A stretch of DNA of 64,000 nt from Bradyrhizobium sp. WBAH42 (GCF_024585265.1 NZ_CP036533.1:7015001-7079000), one strand, 5' to 3'. Counted from the stretch's first letter, positions 34,044 to 44,535 are shown. Numbers and translations are program-made. Notes: generated by a model not told the origin, from the letters alone.

Positions 34044-34268
34044 TCAACGGTGCCGTATCGGTGCATATAGGCACGCCGATAGTCGCACCGCTATGAGCAC
34101 TAAAAAGGACCCGTCCAGGGCGACAAGCGATGAGCCTAACCGTCTCGCTTCGTTCAGAGACACCCGAGAACTAACCACGATAAAGATAACTGCAAGCAAT
34201 AGCGCAACCTCGCCAACTACCTTTCTGCCAAGCAGCGTACATCTTGTCTTTCCAAAGGAAAGCCTCAC
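34044..34268 (-). CDS. Possible small membrane protein between the PLD and STAND genes
   Basis: A GTG overlaps the PLD stop (GTGA) and opens a 74-codon frame with two hydrophobic segments (VGEVALLLAVIFIVVSS and LDGSFLVLIAVRLSACLY). The overlap is of the kind seen between coupled genes. There is no family match that I know, and the frame may be chance. The gap 33927-34043 shows no gene. Confidence 0.3.
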   Translation of the reverse strand: MRLSFGKTRCTLLGRKVVGEVALLLAVIFIVVSSRVSLNEARRLGSSLVALDGSFLVLIAVRLSACLYAPIRHR

Positions 34269-36112
34269 TTTCGCTCCGCAGTATCCCGATCCCGCGGCAA
34301 ATGCTTTTCACGTCTTCGTCGTCGGCCCCCTCCTGAGCCGTGGTCCCGGCGCTCATGTTGAGCGCGTTGAAACAACTGCTCTAAGCGAACAGCAATATCT
34401 TTAGCCAGACCCGGACCTGTAAGATGGACCCCGATTTCAGCGTACGGCGCATCGCGGCGCGTATCAGCCGACGACCAGTTCAGGCTGGTCACGATGATAT
34501 TGTCGTCATCCCATAAGAGGAACTTGCCATGAAGATCGCCATCCGGCACTTCGATAAGACGCACGCCGGTTCCCTCGGTCTCGCGCTTCAACGCACTGGC
34601 GTCAGCCTTGCTGACGGGTGCCGATACGCGTGAATAGTAGATCGTACCTTCGACGTCCTTACGCTTGGATGCCGAAACCAGCGGGATGAGGGTCTTGGGT
34701 TCTGCTCCCCGGCCGAGCCGGTCGCCGCCCACCATGATCCGGTGAGCGGCGTTGTTCCGCGCAAAACGAATTGCCTCGTCGTGCATATCGCCTCGGACCA
34801 TTCTGATCCGGCTCGCCCCGCTCGGGGCCGAGAGCTTGCGCAGCCCCCGCGCCAGTTTGGTCAGCTCGCCGACCGTCTCTGATACGGGTATGGCTGCCAG
34901 GATGAGATCTGCAAAGTCCTGGGCACAATGGGCGATAGCGTGGGCATGCCGCAGCACGACCGACGCCTCAATGCGTCTGAACTTGGTCGAGAGCCAGTTG
35001 CAGGACCCGACGATCGCGACGTAGCGGCCGACTGAGCCGTCGTCGGCTATCAGGAGCTTGGCGTGCGAGCGCGTGCAGACCATGTGCACGCGCGCCCGGT
35101 CCCTCAGGGCCGGATCCTTCTGGATGACCTGGTTGATCTCGATGGCCTGCTCGAAATTGCGTTTGGTTGTCGCAGCGTCGCGGGCCGCGCCCCAAAAGAT
35201 ATCGATGCTGGCGCCCTGGTCGGCAGCCTCCCGAAACGCATCCTGGAGCTTCACGAATGCGGCGCTGTCGAGGAACGTCGAATGAATGACGACCCTGTAA
35301 CGGGCTCTCTTGAGAACGGCCAGCAATTGCTTCTCATGCTCGGGCCCTGTCAGGAGGATGTCGTTGCGGTCGATCGGCGGGCTTACGACCGATACGCCCG
35401 CGATGGCCGGGATTTTCGGCGTACGAAGACGCACCGAGGCGCCTCGTTTCGTTTCGGCCGCCGCGCGCCTGATCGCCCGAATCAGGTCGCCAGGTGCATC
35501 CTGCGGCAAGCCGCCGATCTCGTTGCCGGACACGGTAAAGAGGGCGTAGGCCGGCGCGAAAGTCGATTTGTTGAAGTCGATTTGCGTCAGCTCCTCGTCG
35601 CCGGCGACATCGCCAAGTATTGTCTCTGCGGTCTCGTGCAGCTTCCATCCCGGCAAATTTGACCACGCCTCCTCGACGAGGACCTCGCGTACGTCGTGCT
35701 CCTTGCGGATCTTCGCAATATCGTTTGGCCGGTACGGCTTCAGCTCACGCTGCCCGAAGGCCCGCAGCGTGAAGGGTTCGACGCAGAAGGAGAGCAGGCG
35801 GGAGCCCGGCCGTGGAACGCTCGGAAGCGCTTCGGCGTTGGCAAGGGCGTCGTTGCCAGCGGCGCTGGTGCGAAAGGCCGCTCCTTCACTGTTGGTGGCA
35901 AGCTCGACCCACCCGGCCCGCATCAGGCGCAGAATCAATCCGTTCAGGAGTCGCGCAGGAACCTTGGCAACATCCGCCAGCTCCTTTGAGTTGCGGGGCT
36001 TGACCGACAGCGCCCAAAGGACGAGGCGGTCGACCGCGCTCCAGTCGTTACCCTTGTCAACCCACACCCGAAGCCGGGCGGCGCGCACAGGCACCGCGAC
36101 GCGGACCGTCAT
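34265..36112 (-). CDS. Phospholipase D-like nuclease/phosphodiesterase protein
   Basis: This 615-residue protein has an N-terminal winged-helix-like region (VDRLVLWALSVKPRNSKELA, DVAKVPARLLNGLILRLMRA) and two PLD half-sites: HAKLLIADDGSVGRYVAIVG with GSCNWLS, and HGKFLLWDDDNIIVTSLNWS. The two HKD-type motifs form one active site, as in nucleases of defence systems such as DrmC of DISARM. The C-terminal tail is Arg-rich. The start overlaps the helicase stop (ATGA), so the proteins are made together. No membrane segment is seen. Confidence 0.85.
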   Translation of the reverse strand: MTVRVAVPVRAARLRVWVDKGNDWSAVDRLVLWALSVKPRNSKELADVAKVPARLLNGLILRLMRAGWVELATNSEGAAFRTSAAGNDALANAEALPSVPRPGSRLLSFCVEPFTLRAFGQRELKPYRPNDIAKIRKEHDVREVLVEEAWSNLPGWKLHETAETILGDVAGDEELTQIDFNKSTFAPAYALFTVSGNEIGGLPQDAPGDLIRAIRRAAAETKRGASVRLRTPKIPAIAGVSVVSPPIDRNDILLTGPEHEKQLLAVLKRARYRVVIHSTFLDSAAFVKLQDAFREAADQGASIDIFWGAARDAATTKRNFEQAIEINQVIQKDPALRDRARVHMVCTRSHAKLLIADDGSVGRYVAIVGSCNWLSTKFRRIEASVVLRHAHAIAHCAQDFADLILAAIPVSETVGELTKLARGLRKLSAPSGASRIRMVRGDMHDEAIRFARNNAAHRIMVGGDRLGRGAEPKTLIPLVSASKRKDVEGTIYYSRVSAPVSKADASALKRETEGTGVRLIEVPDGDLHGKFLLWDDDNIIVTSLNWSSADTRRDAPYAEIGVHLTGPGLAKDIAVRLEQLFQRAQHERRDHGSGGGRRRRREKHLPRDRDTAERK

Positions 36113-39100
36113 CGCGAGGCCTCCCGCAGTTCGGCCCACTCGACGATCGAGACCTTGGGTGTACCGTCCTCTAGTTTTTCGCCCTTCAGGCGATCGAGCA
36201 CCGAGACCAGCAACGGCAGGAATTCGCGGTCCTCATCGGCCAGGCGCTTGTCGCCCGAATAGCTGCGTGCATGGACGCGCAGGAATTTGAGGCTGGTGAC
36301 GATGATCAGCTTCCATTTGGCGCGGCTCAACAGAACATTCATCCGGCGGCGCCGGCGGACAAAGCCGAGCGCTCCCATCCCGGAGTGCCCGTTGTTACGG
36401 ACGAGGGAGACAATGACGACGTCGGCTTCGCCGCCCTGGAATGAGTCGACCGTGCCTTCGTACCCGCCGCGCTTCTTAGGTTTCTCGAACCGCGCCAGAT
36501 GCGGGAGTTCGCCGCGCGCATTCTCAAGGGCGAGGTCTAGCCGTGTCACCTGCTCATTATAGGGGGACAGCACCGCGAGCGACGGCCATTCGCCCTTCTC
36601 ATTCTGCAGCGGTGTCAGCCCGGCGATGGTTTTTAGGACCGCGTCAATCTCGGCGGGATTGTGATAGGCGGGCATTTCCTCGTTGGCACCGTCCTCCTCC
36701 TGGACGTAAGGCATATTGACGATCACGTCGGCGACTTGGGCAGGTGTGCTGCTAGCGCAACCGGCGGCGTGCCTTCGAGGAATCTCTTCGCGACCTTGTC
36801 GGCGTCCTTTAGCCGGCCACCGTAGAAGCATTCGGAGATGACGGTCGATATCACCGGATGCATCCGGTGCTGATCCAGAAGCTCGGTTGCGGCCTGCAGC
36901 CGCGTGGGATTGGTCTTTCGCCATTCGAGTTCAGGCTCCACGAGGGCCTCGAACAGGCGGATCATGCGCTTCGCTGCATGGCAGGTCCGGCCGAGCGCGT
37001 CATCGTCCTCCATCAGGTCGATGAGCTCATCGAGCCCGTAGTCGTAGAAGATACCCCCGACCAAACCGCCGCTCTGTAGCACGGCGTTTTTCACATTGGT
37101 CTGGTTGCCGAGGAATTCGAGCACGCGATCGGTATCGAACGGCGGAAGCTGGTTGTGATCGCCGATCAGCAACCGCCGCATGGAAAGAAGTAAAGGCGCA
37201 ATCAACTCGGGGCCCGTCGCCTTGGCAGCTTCCTCGACGATAACCCAATCGAACTGGTTATGGTCGTTCACAAGCCGGGCGAGGTCCCCAGAGTTGGCGG
37301 TAGAGAACAGGATGTTGGCCGATCGCAACACAAGGGATTCGAAGGAGCGACGTTGCCGCCGCGACTCGTGATCGGAGGCATTGCGTCCCTGCCGTGCATC
37401 ATCTTTCATCGCGCGGATGGCAGTGGCGACCTCGATCGGCGCGCCACGTACCAGCGGGCTGCCATCGAGCGCGGTAAGATATTGCTTGACCCGGTCGGTC
37501 GTCTGCGCCCCCGACAACTCGGCGACATTGTCGGCGCGCGATCGGACCAGGAGCGGTTCCGGGTCGATGGCAGCTTTGGCAAGGGTTTTCTGCACGCCCG
37601 CCGCGAGCTGATCGAGGGCCTGGTGCGCCTGCGCGCTGAGGAGGATGCGCGCGCTCGGCTGCTGTTGCAGCACGCGGCGCACGATCTCAGTGACGAGCTT
37701 GGTCTTGCCTACGCCCGGTGGCCCGACCACGAGCTGCGTCGGGCTCGTCGTCCAGATCGATCGAAGCGCCTGCTGCTTGGACGCATCCAGGTCCCTGAAA
37801 TCTTCATCCTCCTGCAACTCGTCATGATAGCGGCGGAGCCGCTTACGCGGCGCGGCAAGCATGGAGAGAAGCTCTTCCTGCGTGGCAAGGGCGCCGAGCA
37901 GGCGGAGCCGCCGGTTGATGGCCCCTTCCGTCCCGGCATCATCGATCTGCCGCAGGAACAGATCGGCCGTGGGCGGGAGCTCGCCGGCCGCGCTGAATGC
38001 GTAGACGCGTTCGTTGTCCAACCGGACGGGCTCAATGAAGCGGACCGTCACGCTCGCACGGCCGAGATCACTGAGGGAGCCAGAGTCCGATACCAGCCAC
38101 TTGGCATCAATATCGGCTTCTTCCTCCAAGAACATGCGGGACAGTGTGCGCTCCGGGCTGTCCACGCCGAGGGCCTCGACGAGGGCACTGCGCCGGTCGT
38201 CGGCCCGCGGCGACAGCAGGATCCGCTCCTCACCGCCCGGGAGGCGCCGTCGCCTGGCACGGACCGGGATGATTTCTGCGGCCCTGAAAAGCGCCTCGGT
38301 CAGCTGGGCCAACAGCAGACCATGCTGCACTGCTTCGAGTGCCTCGTCATCATGGTCGCCGAGGTCATCGAGGGCGGTACGCCAGTCGATTGCATCCCTG
38401 CGTATCTCCTGGAGACGCCGCCCCGCGCTTCCGTAGCGGATCACCTCGATGCGGTGCGCGGGCAACTCGACCGTACGGTGCCGGCCGAGGAATATGTCCT
38501 TTCGCGGACGGGCGTGATCGCATGTGGCAACCCGCCAATCAGCCTCGGCAAAACCATCGGGCGAATATCCCGCCAGGCTGTAGCCGAACAGCTCGGTCAT
38601 GACGATCAGGCTACCGTCGGCGGTTCGGACGAGATCAGCGCCGCCGGCAATGTCGGCGTCGACGAAATTGATTTGCGCACTGTGGTCGTCGGCATCAAAG
38701 AGGTCACCTGAAGCGTCCCGGAGCGCTCGGGTGAGCAATGTGGATCCGGTCCGAATGGCGAGAAGGTAACGCCCCCGGTCTTCAAGTGCGGAAGCGGACA
38801 GATCCAGGATGACACGCTCGATGCGCCTGCAAACGATCTCGGCGTCAACCGCCCGATGGCGCGCAGGCTCGATCAGCCAGCGGAGCATGTCCCGCTCACC
38901 GGCCTCCAGCACGGCGAGTCGCTCGCCGCCGGCGTCGATCTCCTCAGTGGCGGAGAGGCCGCGGCTGAGGCGCGAGACGTCGAGCTTCAGGAGGCTTGCG
39001 AGCAATAGGCCCAGCGCGCGCCAGTCGTCGAGGAACGACATGATGATCGGCGCGTCAGCTGACTTCGCAAACACGACAACCGGGGCCTTGTCCGCCTCCG

Positions 39101-39656
39101 ACAACCGGACGCACCATTCAAAGCTGCCAAGCCGGAAGTCGGGCGCCGTGGCAGATGCCGTAAATACCGAGGAGCTGTCCAGACGGCCATAAACCAGCCC
39201 CTGATTGTGCACGGCTTCGAGCGCTTTTGCGAGGCGCTCGGCGTTTCGCCAGAGAACGATGCGCGAGCGCGGGACATCAAGATTGTTGAGCCAATGATCG
39301 GAGCGCGCGTGCCTGATCATGTTATCGAGCGGCGTAAGGTCCCTCGGCATGGCCAGAAAGAAGGCGTCTGACGCTTCGCCATAACGTAGCAGCTCGACGA
39401 TGACCTTGTTGGCGCCTGGATAGGCGAGCACACGCTCGGCCTGACGCATTTCATGCTGCCAGATTTCACGAAGATCATCGTCGACAGCCGAGCCTGTCTT
39501 TTGCCAGTATTTGAGCACTACGGGCTGGTCCTCGCGCTTGTCGTGGGCCGATATGATCGCCGATTTGAGCGGCTCAGCGCCGGGGGCCGAGAGGTATTGA
39601 TCCCCAAGGTCGAACTGGTCCGCCAACGGCCGCAGTTTCTTCAATGTGCTCGGCAT
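36109..39656 (-). pseudogene. Pseudokinase-SF1 helicase fusion, split by one frameshift
   Basis: The N-terminal 300 residues resemble a protein kinase fold: VVLKYW with Lys50, VHNQGLVYGRLDSSSVF at 150-166 in place of the HRD-N loop, and DFRLGSFEW at 174-182 in place of DFG. The catalytic Asp and Asn are missing, so it is probably a pseudokinase. From about residue 600 an SF1 helicase of the Upf1/DNA2 type follows: GPPGVGKT at 646-653, VIVEEA at 806-811, GDHNQLPP at 833-840, QHRMHP near 930. The frame ends at 36723, and motifs V and VI (TVDSFQGGEADVVIVSLVRN; MNVLLSRAKWKLIIV) continue in another frame to 36109. Adding one C at about 36726-36729 yields about 1182 residues. It is coupled to the PLD gene. 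Confidence 0.8.
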
Positions 39657-40070
39657 CAACTATGAGCTCGGATGGAGCATCGCTTTGGCGAGGCGGGCGT
39701 TTGCATATGCAATGTTTTTTAGTATTCGGGCCGGCTACGCTGCCGTCGAAATTACATCGGCAGCGTCTCGGTCAGCCGGGGCAACCTGATTCGGCGAGCT
39801 AACTTTAGCAAGATTTTCCCGTTCGGCATTGGCGGAGGCAGCACTATACTCCGGGATATCCCCTACGAGCGCTTCATCGTCCACACCCGCTCTACGCGCT
39901 TACCGTCTCGCTGGGAATACGGGGCTACTACGACTGGATTTCAGATTGAGCGATCGCCATCGCGATAAATTACTTATTTCTCAATACATTAAGCATATGC
40001 TCGCATGACTGCATCAATGATACCGAGTGGCAATCGGATCCTTACTGTTAGTAGGCGTCGTGCAATTGCC
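39657..40070. other. Gene-free stretch, probable promoter region of the helicase-PLD-STAND row
   Basis: This 414-bp region is richer in A and T than its surroundings (for example AATGTTTTTTAGTATTC near 39712 and TAAATTACTTATTTCTC near 39965). No coding frame is credible. It lies between two minus-strand genes and is the only room for a promoter of the helicase operon. Confidence 0.5.
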
Positions 40071-41228
40071 TTACCTAGGCGCACGGCCTTCAAGCCGTCG
40101 GCGGGCCTCCCTCAGCCACCCCTCATCCAGGCGGAGCGAGCAGATCAAGCTCTTTTCATCTGTGATTCTGTAAACGGTGATCCGAGAAAAATGTTGAGCC
40201 TTGAGGTTCAGAGCGGCCGCGCGGCGCCGGCTACTCTCGGCCTGTTCGTCCAGGACGCGGAGCATCGCATCAGGTAAAACGAAGAACAGTCGGCAAGGCT
40301 CGATTTCGTCACCCGGACTGGTCACGGTCAACCGCCAATTTGAGGCGCCGTCCTCGTCTAGCTGATAGTGGATGCTGGTCCACGGATCGGCCGGAGCCTG
40401 CATATGGCGGATCATCCGATCGGCATGATCCGCTTTTAGGAGAACGACAAAGCCGGTTGCCGATACACCGACGAACAGTTCGCCGATATTCCAGGCGGCT
40501 TCGAGCAGCGGCCGGAGCACCGGCAGTAATCCTCCGTCGGCCTCCTCTAGCGGCAGATCCCAAAGCTCACGTCTCAGTGTCGCGCGTATCCTTCTGAGAA
40601 GCTGTCCACGTGGCGTAGCCGACGCGATGCCGGCGAGCTCCATCCTTTCGATGTAATCGTGCAGGGCATCCCCAACGGTATCGATCGCCGAGCGCAACTC
40701 GTCGTATTCGTGGTGGGACAGGTCGAGAAGTGCGACCTGATGGGCAAGGGCATAGGCTTGTGCACCCGGCGTGAAACCCGATGTGGAACACAGCGCATAT
40801 CGATAGCTGTAGCAGAACCCTCTCCCGCTATTCGTGACGTCTTCGCTTGTGCGCCCCGAACCGATTCCGACTGATCGCGCCTGCACCGTCACAAGCATCT
40901 GATTGACGTCCTGGAGGATGCCGACAGCGTGCCGTGCCTCGGGGATGCCCACCTTTCCCCGTCCCTGCCCTCTCCATTTCGCCTCGATGAAGAGGCGAAT
41001 GGGATTTCCGAACGCCGGAGCCCATGTCAATTCGCCCAGTACGTCGGCCTGATGAAATCCGCCGCGGCCGCGCACCTGGAGCCCATTGCCCATAAGGGCG
41101 AGGTCGTGCGGGTCATCTTCCGGCCTCGTCAGAAGGCGATAGCCTGCGTTCCTGATCAGCGAAGCGACGACTTCTTCGAGAAGATATCCTTTCAGGACAC
41201 CCGACGAGATCACCGCTCTTCTTGCCAT
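40071..41228 (-). CDS. Restriction-endonuclease-like protein
   Basis: This 385-residue protein starts MARRAVISSGVLKGYLLEEV (ATG at 41228). The N-terminal 150 residues resemble a PD-(D/E)xK nuclease: EEVVASLIRNAGYRLLTRP, then QVRGRGGFHQADVLGELTWA and LFIEAKWRGQ with the ExK, then GIPEARHAVGILQDVNQMLV. Mrr- and HSDR-like enzymes have this arrangement. The remainder (about residues 150-385) is not recognised. It is divergent from the small protein and SMC-like pair at 41455-44078 and shares their promoter region, so the three may form one system. Confidence 0.7.
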   Translation of the reverse strand: MARRAVISSGVLKGYLLEEVVASLIRNAGYRLLTRPEDDPHDLALMGNGLQVRGRGGFHQADVLGELTWAPAFGNPIRLFIEAKWRGQGRGKVGIPEARHAVGILQDVNQMLVTVQARSVGIGSGRTSEDVTNSGRGFCYSYRYALCSTSGFTPGAQAYALAHQVALLDLSHHEYDELRSAIDTVGDALHDYIERMELAGIASATPRGQLLRRIRATLRRELWDLPLEEADGGLLPVLRPLLEAAWNIGELFVGVSATGFVVLLKADHADRMIRHMQAPADPWTSIHYQLDEDGASNWRLTVTSPGDEIEPCRLFFVLPDAMLRVLDEQAESSRRRAAALNLKAQHFSRITVYRITDEKSLICSLRLDEGWLREARRRLEGRAPR

Positions 41229-41454
41229 TGCCGGCCTTGCCTTGCTCTCTTCCAGGATGCAGATCTGACCTCGTGCCCTACACCAGCCTGGCATCCCTCA
41301 CAATGCGGCGGCCAAGTTTATGCGAGCCTCCGTACCCTATCCTCGCAAGAACCGCCCGCTCTCGTTGCTGCGCAGCAATTCTTCCTCTGGCAGTTTGGGC
41401 CACGGCTCGCTAATAAATCGACCGTCGATCATCGGACCGAAAGGGAGCATTGAC

Positions 41455-41631
41455 GTGCCGACGCTGCAAGCGATCATCGCATCCAAATATTTCGAGAAGC
41501 TGCGTCAATCGAAGGACGTGGATGCTGGAATGATCGCGAAGCTGGAGGAGCTTTTCGCCTCCGGCAAAAAGATCAAGACCGATGAACTGGTGACGGTTTT
41601 CGCCACGCCGGCCGGGAGCGACATCACGTGA
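41455..41631 (+). CDS. Small partner protein of the SMC-like ATPase
   Basis: This 58-residue protein starts at GTG 41455 after AAGGGAG at seven bases: VPTLQAIIASKYFEKLRQSK, then DVDAGMIAKLEELFASGKKI. It is helical in appearance and not recognised. Its stop overlaps the GTG of the ATPase gene (GTGA), a strong sign of a functional pair. The strong ribosome site supports this start. Confidence 0.6.
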   Translation: MPTLQAIIASKYFEKLRQSKDVDAGMIAKLEELFASGKKIKTDELVTVFATPAGSDIT

Positions 41632-44078
41632 TCCGCCTCGAACACGCGCATATCGAGGAGATGCGCGGTATCCGCAACCTCGACATCGCTTTCGATCAAA
41701 AGACGTTCTCCATTTCCGGCCCGAACGGGTCCGGCAAGAGCGGCGTCATCGACGCCGTCGAATTTGGCCTGACCGGCCGTATCAGCCGATTGACCGGCAC
41801 CGGTACCAAATCGCTCTCCATCGCCGAGCATGCTCCGCATGTCGATCGCGTCCGTTTTCCGGACGCAGCACTCGTCAAGCTCAAGGTCTATTTCCCGGCC
41901 CTCAAGAAATCGGCGACGATCACCCGCAAGGTCTCAGCACCCAAAAAGCCCAAAATCGAACCGGCTGACCCTGACATCAAGGCCGCCTTCGAGCAGCTTG
42001 CCGACCATCCCGAGATCGCGCTGTCCCGCCGAGACATCTTGCGCTTCATCCTGGTCGAGCCGTCGCGGCGCGCCGAGGAGGTCCAAACCATCCTCAAGCT
42101 CGAGGAGATTGGCGAGAAGCGGTCCGTACTCAATAGCGCGCAGAACCGGGTCAATGCGCTAAAGCGAACAGCCGAGGCCCAGTTTCAGGCGGCGCGCAGC
42201 AGCTTGCTGACCCATATGCAGATCCCGAGCGTCAAGATCGATGATCTGCTCGCGTCCGCGAACGCGCGCCGCAAGCTTCTCGGTCTGCCCCTACTCGATC
42301 AGCTGACGCCAGATACCAGGCTTGACGCCGGGCTCACTTCGGGTCACCCCACGCCAGCGTTCAACAAGCAATCGGCCCTGCGCGACCTTACAGCGATGGC
42401 CGCCACCCGCAGGCAGCTTCCCGAGCTTGCCAAGGGCGAGGTCGCCGCCCTGCTCGCGATCATTAGCACCCTCGCGGGCGATCCGGCGCTGCTGACTTCG
42501 CTCCGCCGCCGGACCCTTGTCGAGCAAGGCATCGAACTGATCGACGGCCCGCAATGCCCGCTCTGCGATAGCTCGTGGGAGAGCGAACGGCACCTGCGGA
42601 ATCACCTCGCGATCAAGCTCGAGAAATCCGACGAAGCGCAACGCCTGCAGAAAGATCTCTTCGCCAACGCCAACGTTCTCGACCATGCCGTGTCGGGCTG
42701 GCTCTCGCAGCTCGCGGCGATCCGCAGACTTGCCGCGACGCTTGAGGATGAGGCATTCGCCGCCGCGATCGACCAGTGGACCACGGAGCTCGCCACGCTG
42801 CAGGGCAGCTTCCGTTCACTCGATGGGCTTCGCAGCATCAGCGAACGCCTCGCGTGCGGGTGGCATGCGGTGCCGGAAGGTTTTGACGAGGCCGCGGCCG
42901 GCTTCGCAAAGATGGTCACAGAGCTACCCGATCAAACGGCCACAGTCGATGCTCAGACTTTTCTCAGCACCGCGCAAATCAGGCTCGCCGACTTCCGCGA
43001 GACCATGCGCGCGGACAAGGCCGCCGACATCGCGGTCGCAGCTGCGACGTGCGCCTACACGACCTATTGCGAGGTCATGGACGCCGAGCTGGAGGCCTTG
43101 TACGACAACGTGCAGCAGGATTTCAGCACCTTCTATCGGCTCATCAACGAAGATGACGAGGGTGAGTTTACCGCAAAGCTTTCGCCCAGCGCCGGCAAGC
43201 TCGACCTCGACGTCAATTTTTTCGAGCGCGGCCTTTATCCGCCGGGCGCCTTTCACAGCGAAGGCCATCAGGACAGTATGGGCGTGTGCCTCTACCTCGC
43301 CCTGATGAAGCGCCTGTTCGGCAATCAATTCACCTTCGCCCTGCTGGACGACGTTGTGATGTCCGTCGATACCGGCCATCGCTATCAGTTCTGCAAGCTG
43401 CTGAAGACGCATTTCAGGGACACGCAGTTCGTCATTACCACGCACGACCGCACCTGGGCGGAACAGATGAAGTCCGCCGGCCTCGTTACCGGCAAGACCT
43501 CACTCCGTTTTCACAGCTGGACCATCGATACCGGTCCGCTCGTGGAGTCGAACGTCGAGGTCTGGGACGAGATCAAGACCGCGCTCGATAAGAACAAAGT
43601 CGGGGTAGCGGCCGCGGCTCTGCGGCGACATCTCGAATACGTCTCCAGGCACTTGGCCGACCAGCTTGGCGCCGCGGTAGTGTTTCGCGGCGATGGCGGC
43701 TACGAACTGAACGATCTTCTCCCGCCGGTGCTTGCGCGTTTCAAGACGATCTGCGCAAAGGCCGCCGACGCCGCGCAGTCCTGGGGAAATGAAAAGGGGA
43801 AGGCCGAAGCGACCGCGCTCAAGGCCAAGCTCTCCGCGTCGAACGCGGCGTCCTCGGTCGAGCAATGGGCCATCAACAAGGCCGTGCATTACAACGAATG
43901 GGAGAATTTCGGCAAGCGCGACTTCGCGCCGGTCGCTAACGCCTTTCGCGAGCTGCTTGAATGCTTCAGATGTGAGAGCTGCGAAAGCTGGTTGTTTGTG
44001 ACGCCACGCCACAAACCGATGTCGCTGCGCTGCGCTTGTGATACGGTGAGCCTCAATCTGGAGTCCAAGCCGAAATAA
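41628..44078 (+). CDS. SMC/Rad50-like ABC ATPase
   Basis: This 816-residue protein has Walker A GPNGSGKS at 31-38, a CPLC zinc-hook-like site at 310-313 in the middle of two helical arms, the ABC signature region SEGHQDSM at 544-551, Walker B FALLDDVVMSVD at 570-581 and an H-loop ITTHD at 603-607. A C-terminal extension holds four or more cysteines (CFRCESCESWLF; LRCACD), probably a second zinc site. Rad50/RecN-like ATPases act on DNA ends; similar stand-alone proteins occur in phage-defence modules. Overlap with the 58-residue gene and divergence from a nuclease gene suggest a three-part system. Confidence 0.85.
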   Translation: MIRLEHAHIEEMRGIRNLDIAFDQKTFSISGPNGSGKSGVIDAVEFGLTGRISRLTGTGTKSLSIAEHAPHVDRVRFPDAALVKLKVYFPALKKSATITRKVSAPKKPKIEPADPDIKAAFEQLADHPEIALSRRDILRFILVEPSRRAEEVQTILKLEEIGEKRSVLNSAQNRVNALKRTAEAQFQAARSSLLTHMQIPSVKIDDLLASANARRKLLGLPLLDQLTPDTRLDAGLTSGHPTPAFNKQSALRDLTAMAATRRQLPELAKGEVAALLAIISTLAGDPALLTSLRRRTLVEQGIELIDGPQCPLCDSSWESERHLRNHLAIKLEKSDEAQRLQKDLFANANVLDHAVSGWLSQLAAIRRLAATLEDEAFAAAIDQWTTELATLQGSFRSLDGLRSISERLACGWHAVPEGFDEAAAGFAKMVTELPDQTATVDAQTFLSTAQIRLADFRETMRADKAADIAVAAATCAYTTYCEVMDAELEALYDNVQQDFSTFYRLINEDDEGEFTAKLSPSAGKLDLDVNFFERGLYPPGAFHSEGHQDSMGVCLYLALMKRLFGNQFTFALLDDVVMSVDTGHRYQFCKLLKTHFRDTQFVITTHDRTWAEQMKSAGLVTGKTSLRFHSWTIDTGPLVESNVEVWDEIKTALDKNKVGVAAAALRRHLEYVSRHLADQLGAAVVFRGDGGYELNDLLPPVLARFKTICAKAADAAQSWGNEKGKAEATALKAKLSASNAASSVEQWAINKAVHYNEWENFGKRDFAPVANAFRELLECFRCESCESWLFVTPRHKPMSLRCACDTVSLNLESKPK

Positions 44079-44483
44079 TCCGGGCGACCGGCGCGCCCAA
44101 CGACGCTCCGCCGGGCATCAAGCCGGGATTTTTTGCCGCCGGCCAGTGCAACATGGCCAGCCACGTCAGCGCGGGACTTGCGAACTCGGTTGCTCCGCCG
44201 AAGATGCGAACTTCATTTGCATTTGCGCACCGTAAACATCGCGCATTCAACGCGTGGAGCGCAGCCAAGTAGGTGCGAGCACTTCGTGTGCTTTGTGGCG
44301 GATTGCATCGTTGCGGCTATCACCGTCGCTCGAAATTGCGCACGGAGCTGTCGGATCGTGCGCGCGAACCTGCGCGTGGTCGGCTCCGTGAATTAGTGTG
44401 GCGGAGTTCGCCAACGTTCGTCGGCGCTTATTCAGCGGATATTCGACGACTTTTCAATGCAAGTGCTAAGTCGTTGAAATCTC
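44079..44483. other. Gene-free stretch before the tRNA fragments
   Basis: No frame here is credible. The first 60 bases contain repeated CCGGG runs followed by ATTTTTT, which may help end the ATPase transcript. Confidence 0.4.
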
Positions 44484-44533
44484 TGGCGCTCCCTAGGGGA
44501 ATCGAACCCCTGTTTCAGCCTTGAGAGGGCCGA
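44484..44533 (-). repeat. tRNA-Glu 3' fragment, probable attachment-site remnant
   Basis: On the minus strand a full T arm (AGGGG-TTCGATT-CCCCT), acceptor 3' strand (AGGGAGC), discriminator G and CCA are present. They are preceded by an anticodon arm with loop CTCTCAA (anticodon CTC, Glu). The D arm and 5' acceptor are absent. Elements that integrate into the 3' end of a tRNA gene leave just such copies. Confidence 0.7.
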
Positions 44534-44535
44534 CC

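Noticed and set aside
37260..38711. Long plus-strand frame of 483 codons
   Set aside because: It lies antisense to the helicase gene, whose motifs are clear, and its composition is that of a shadow frame in GC-rich DNA.
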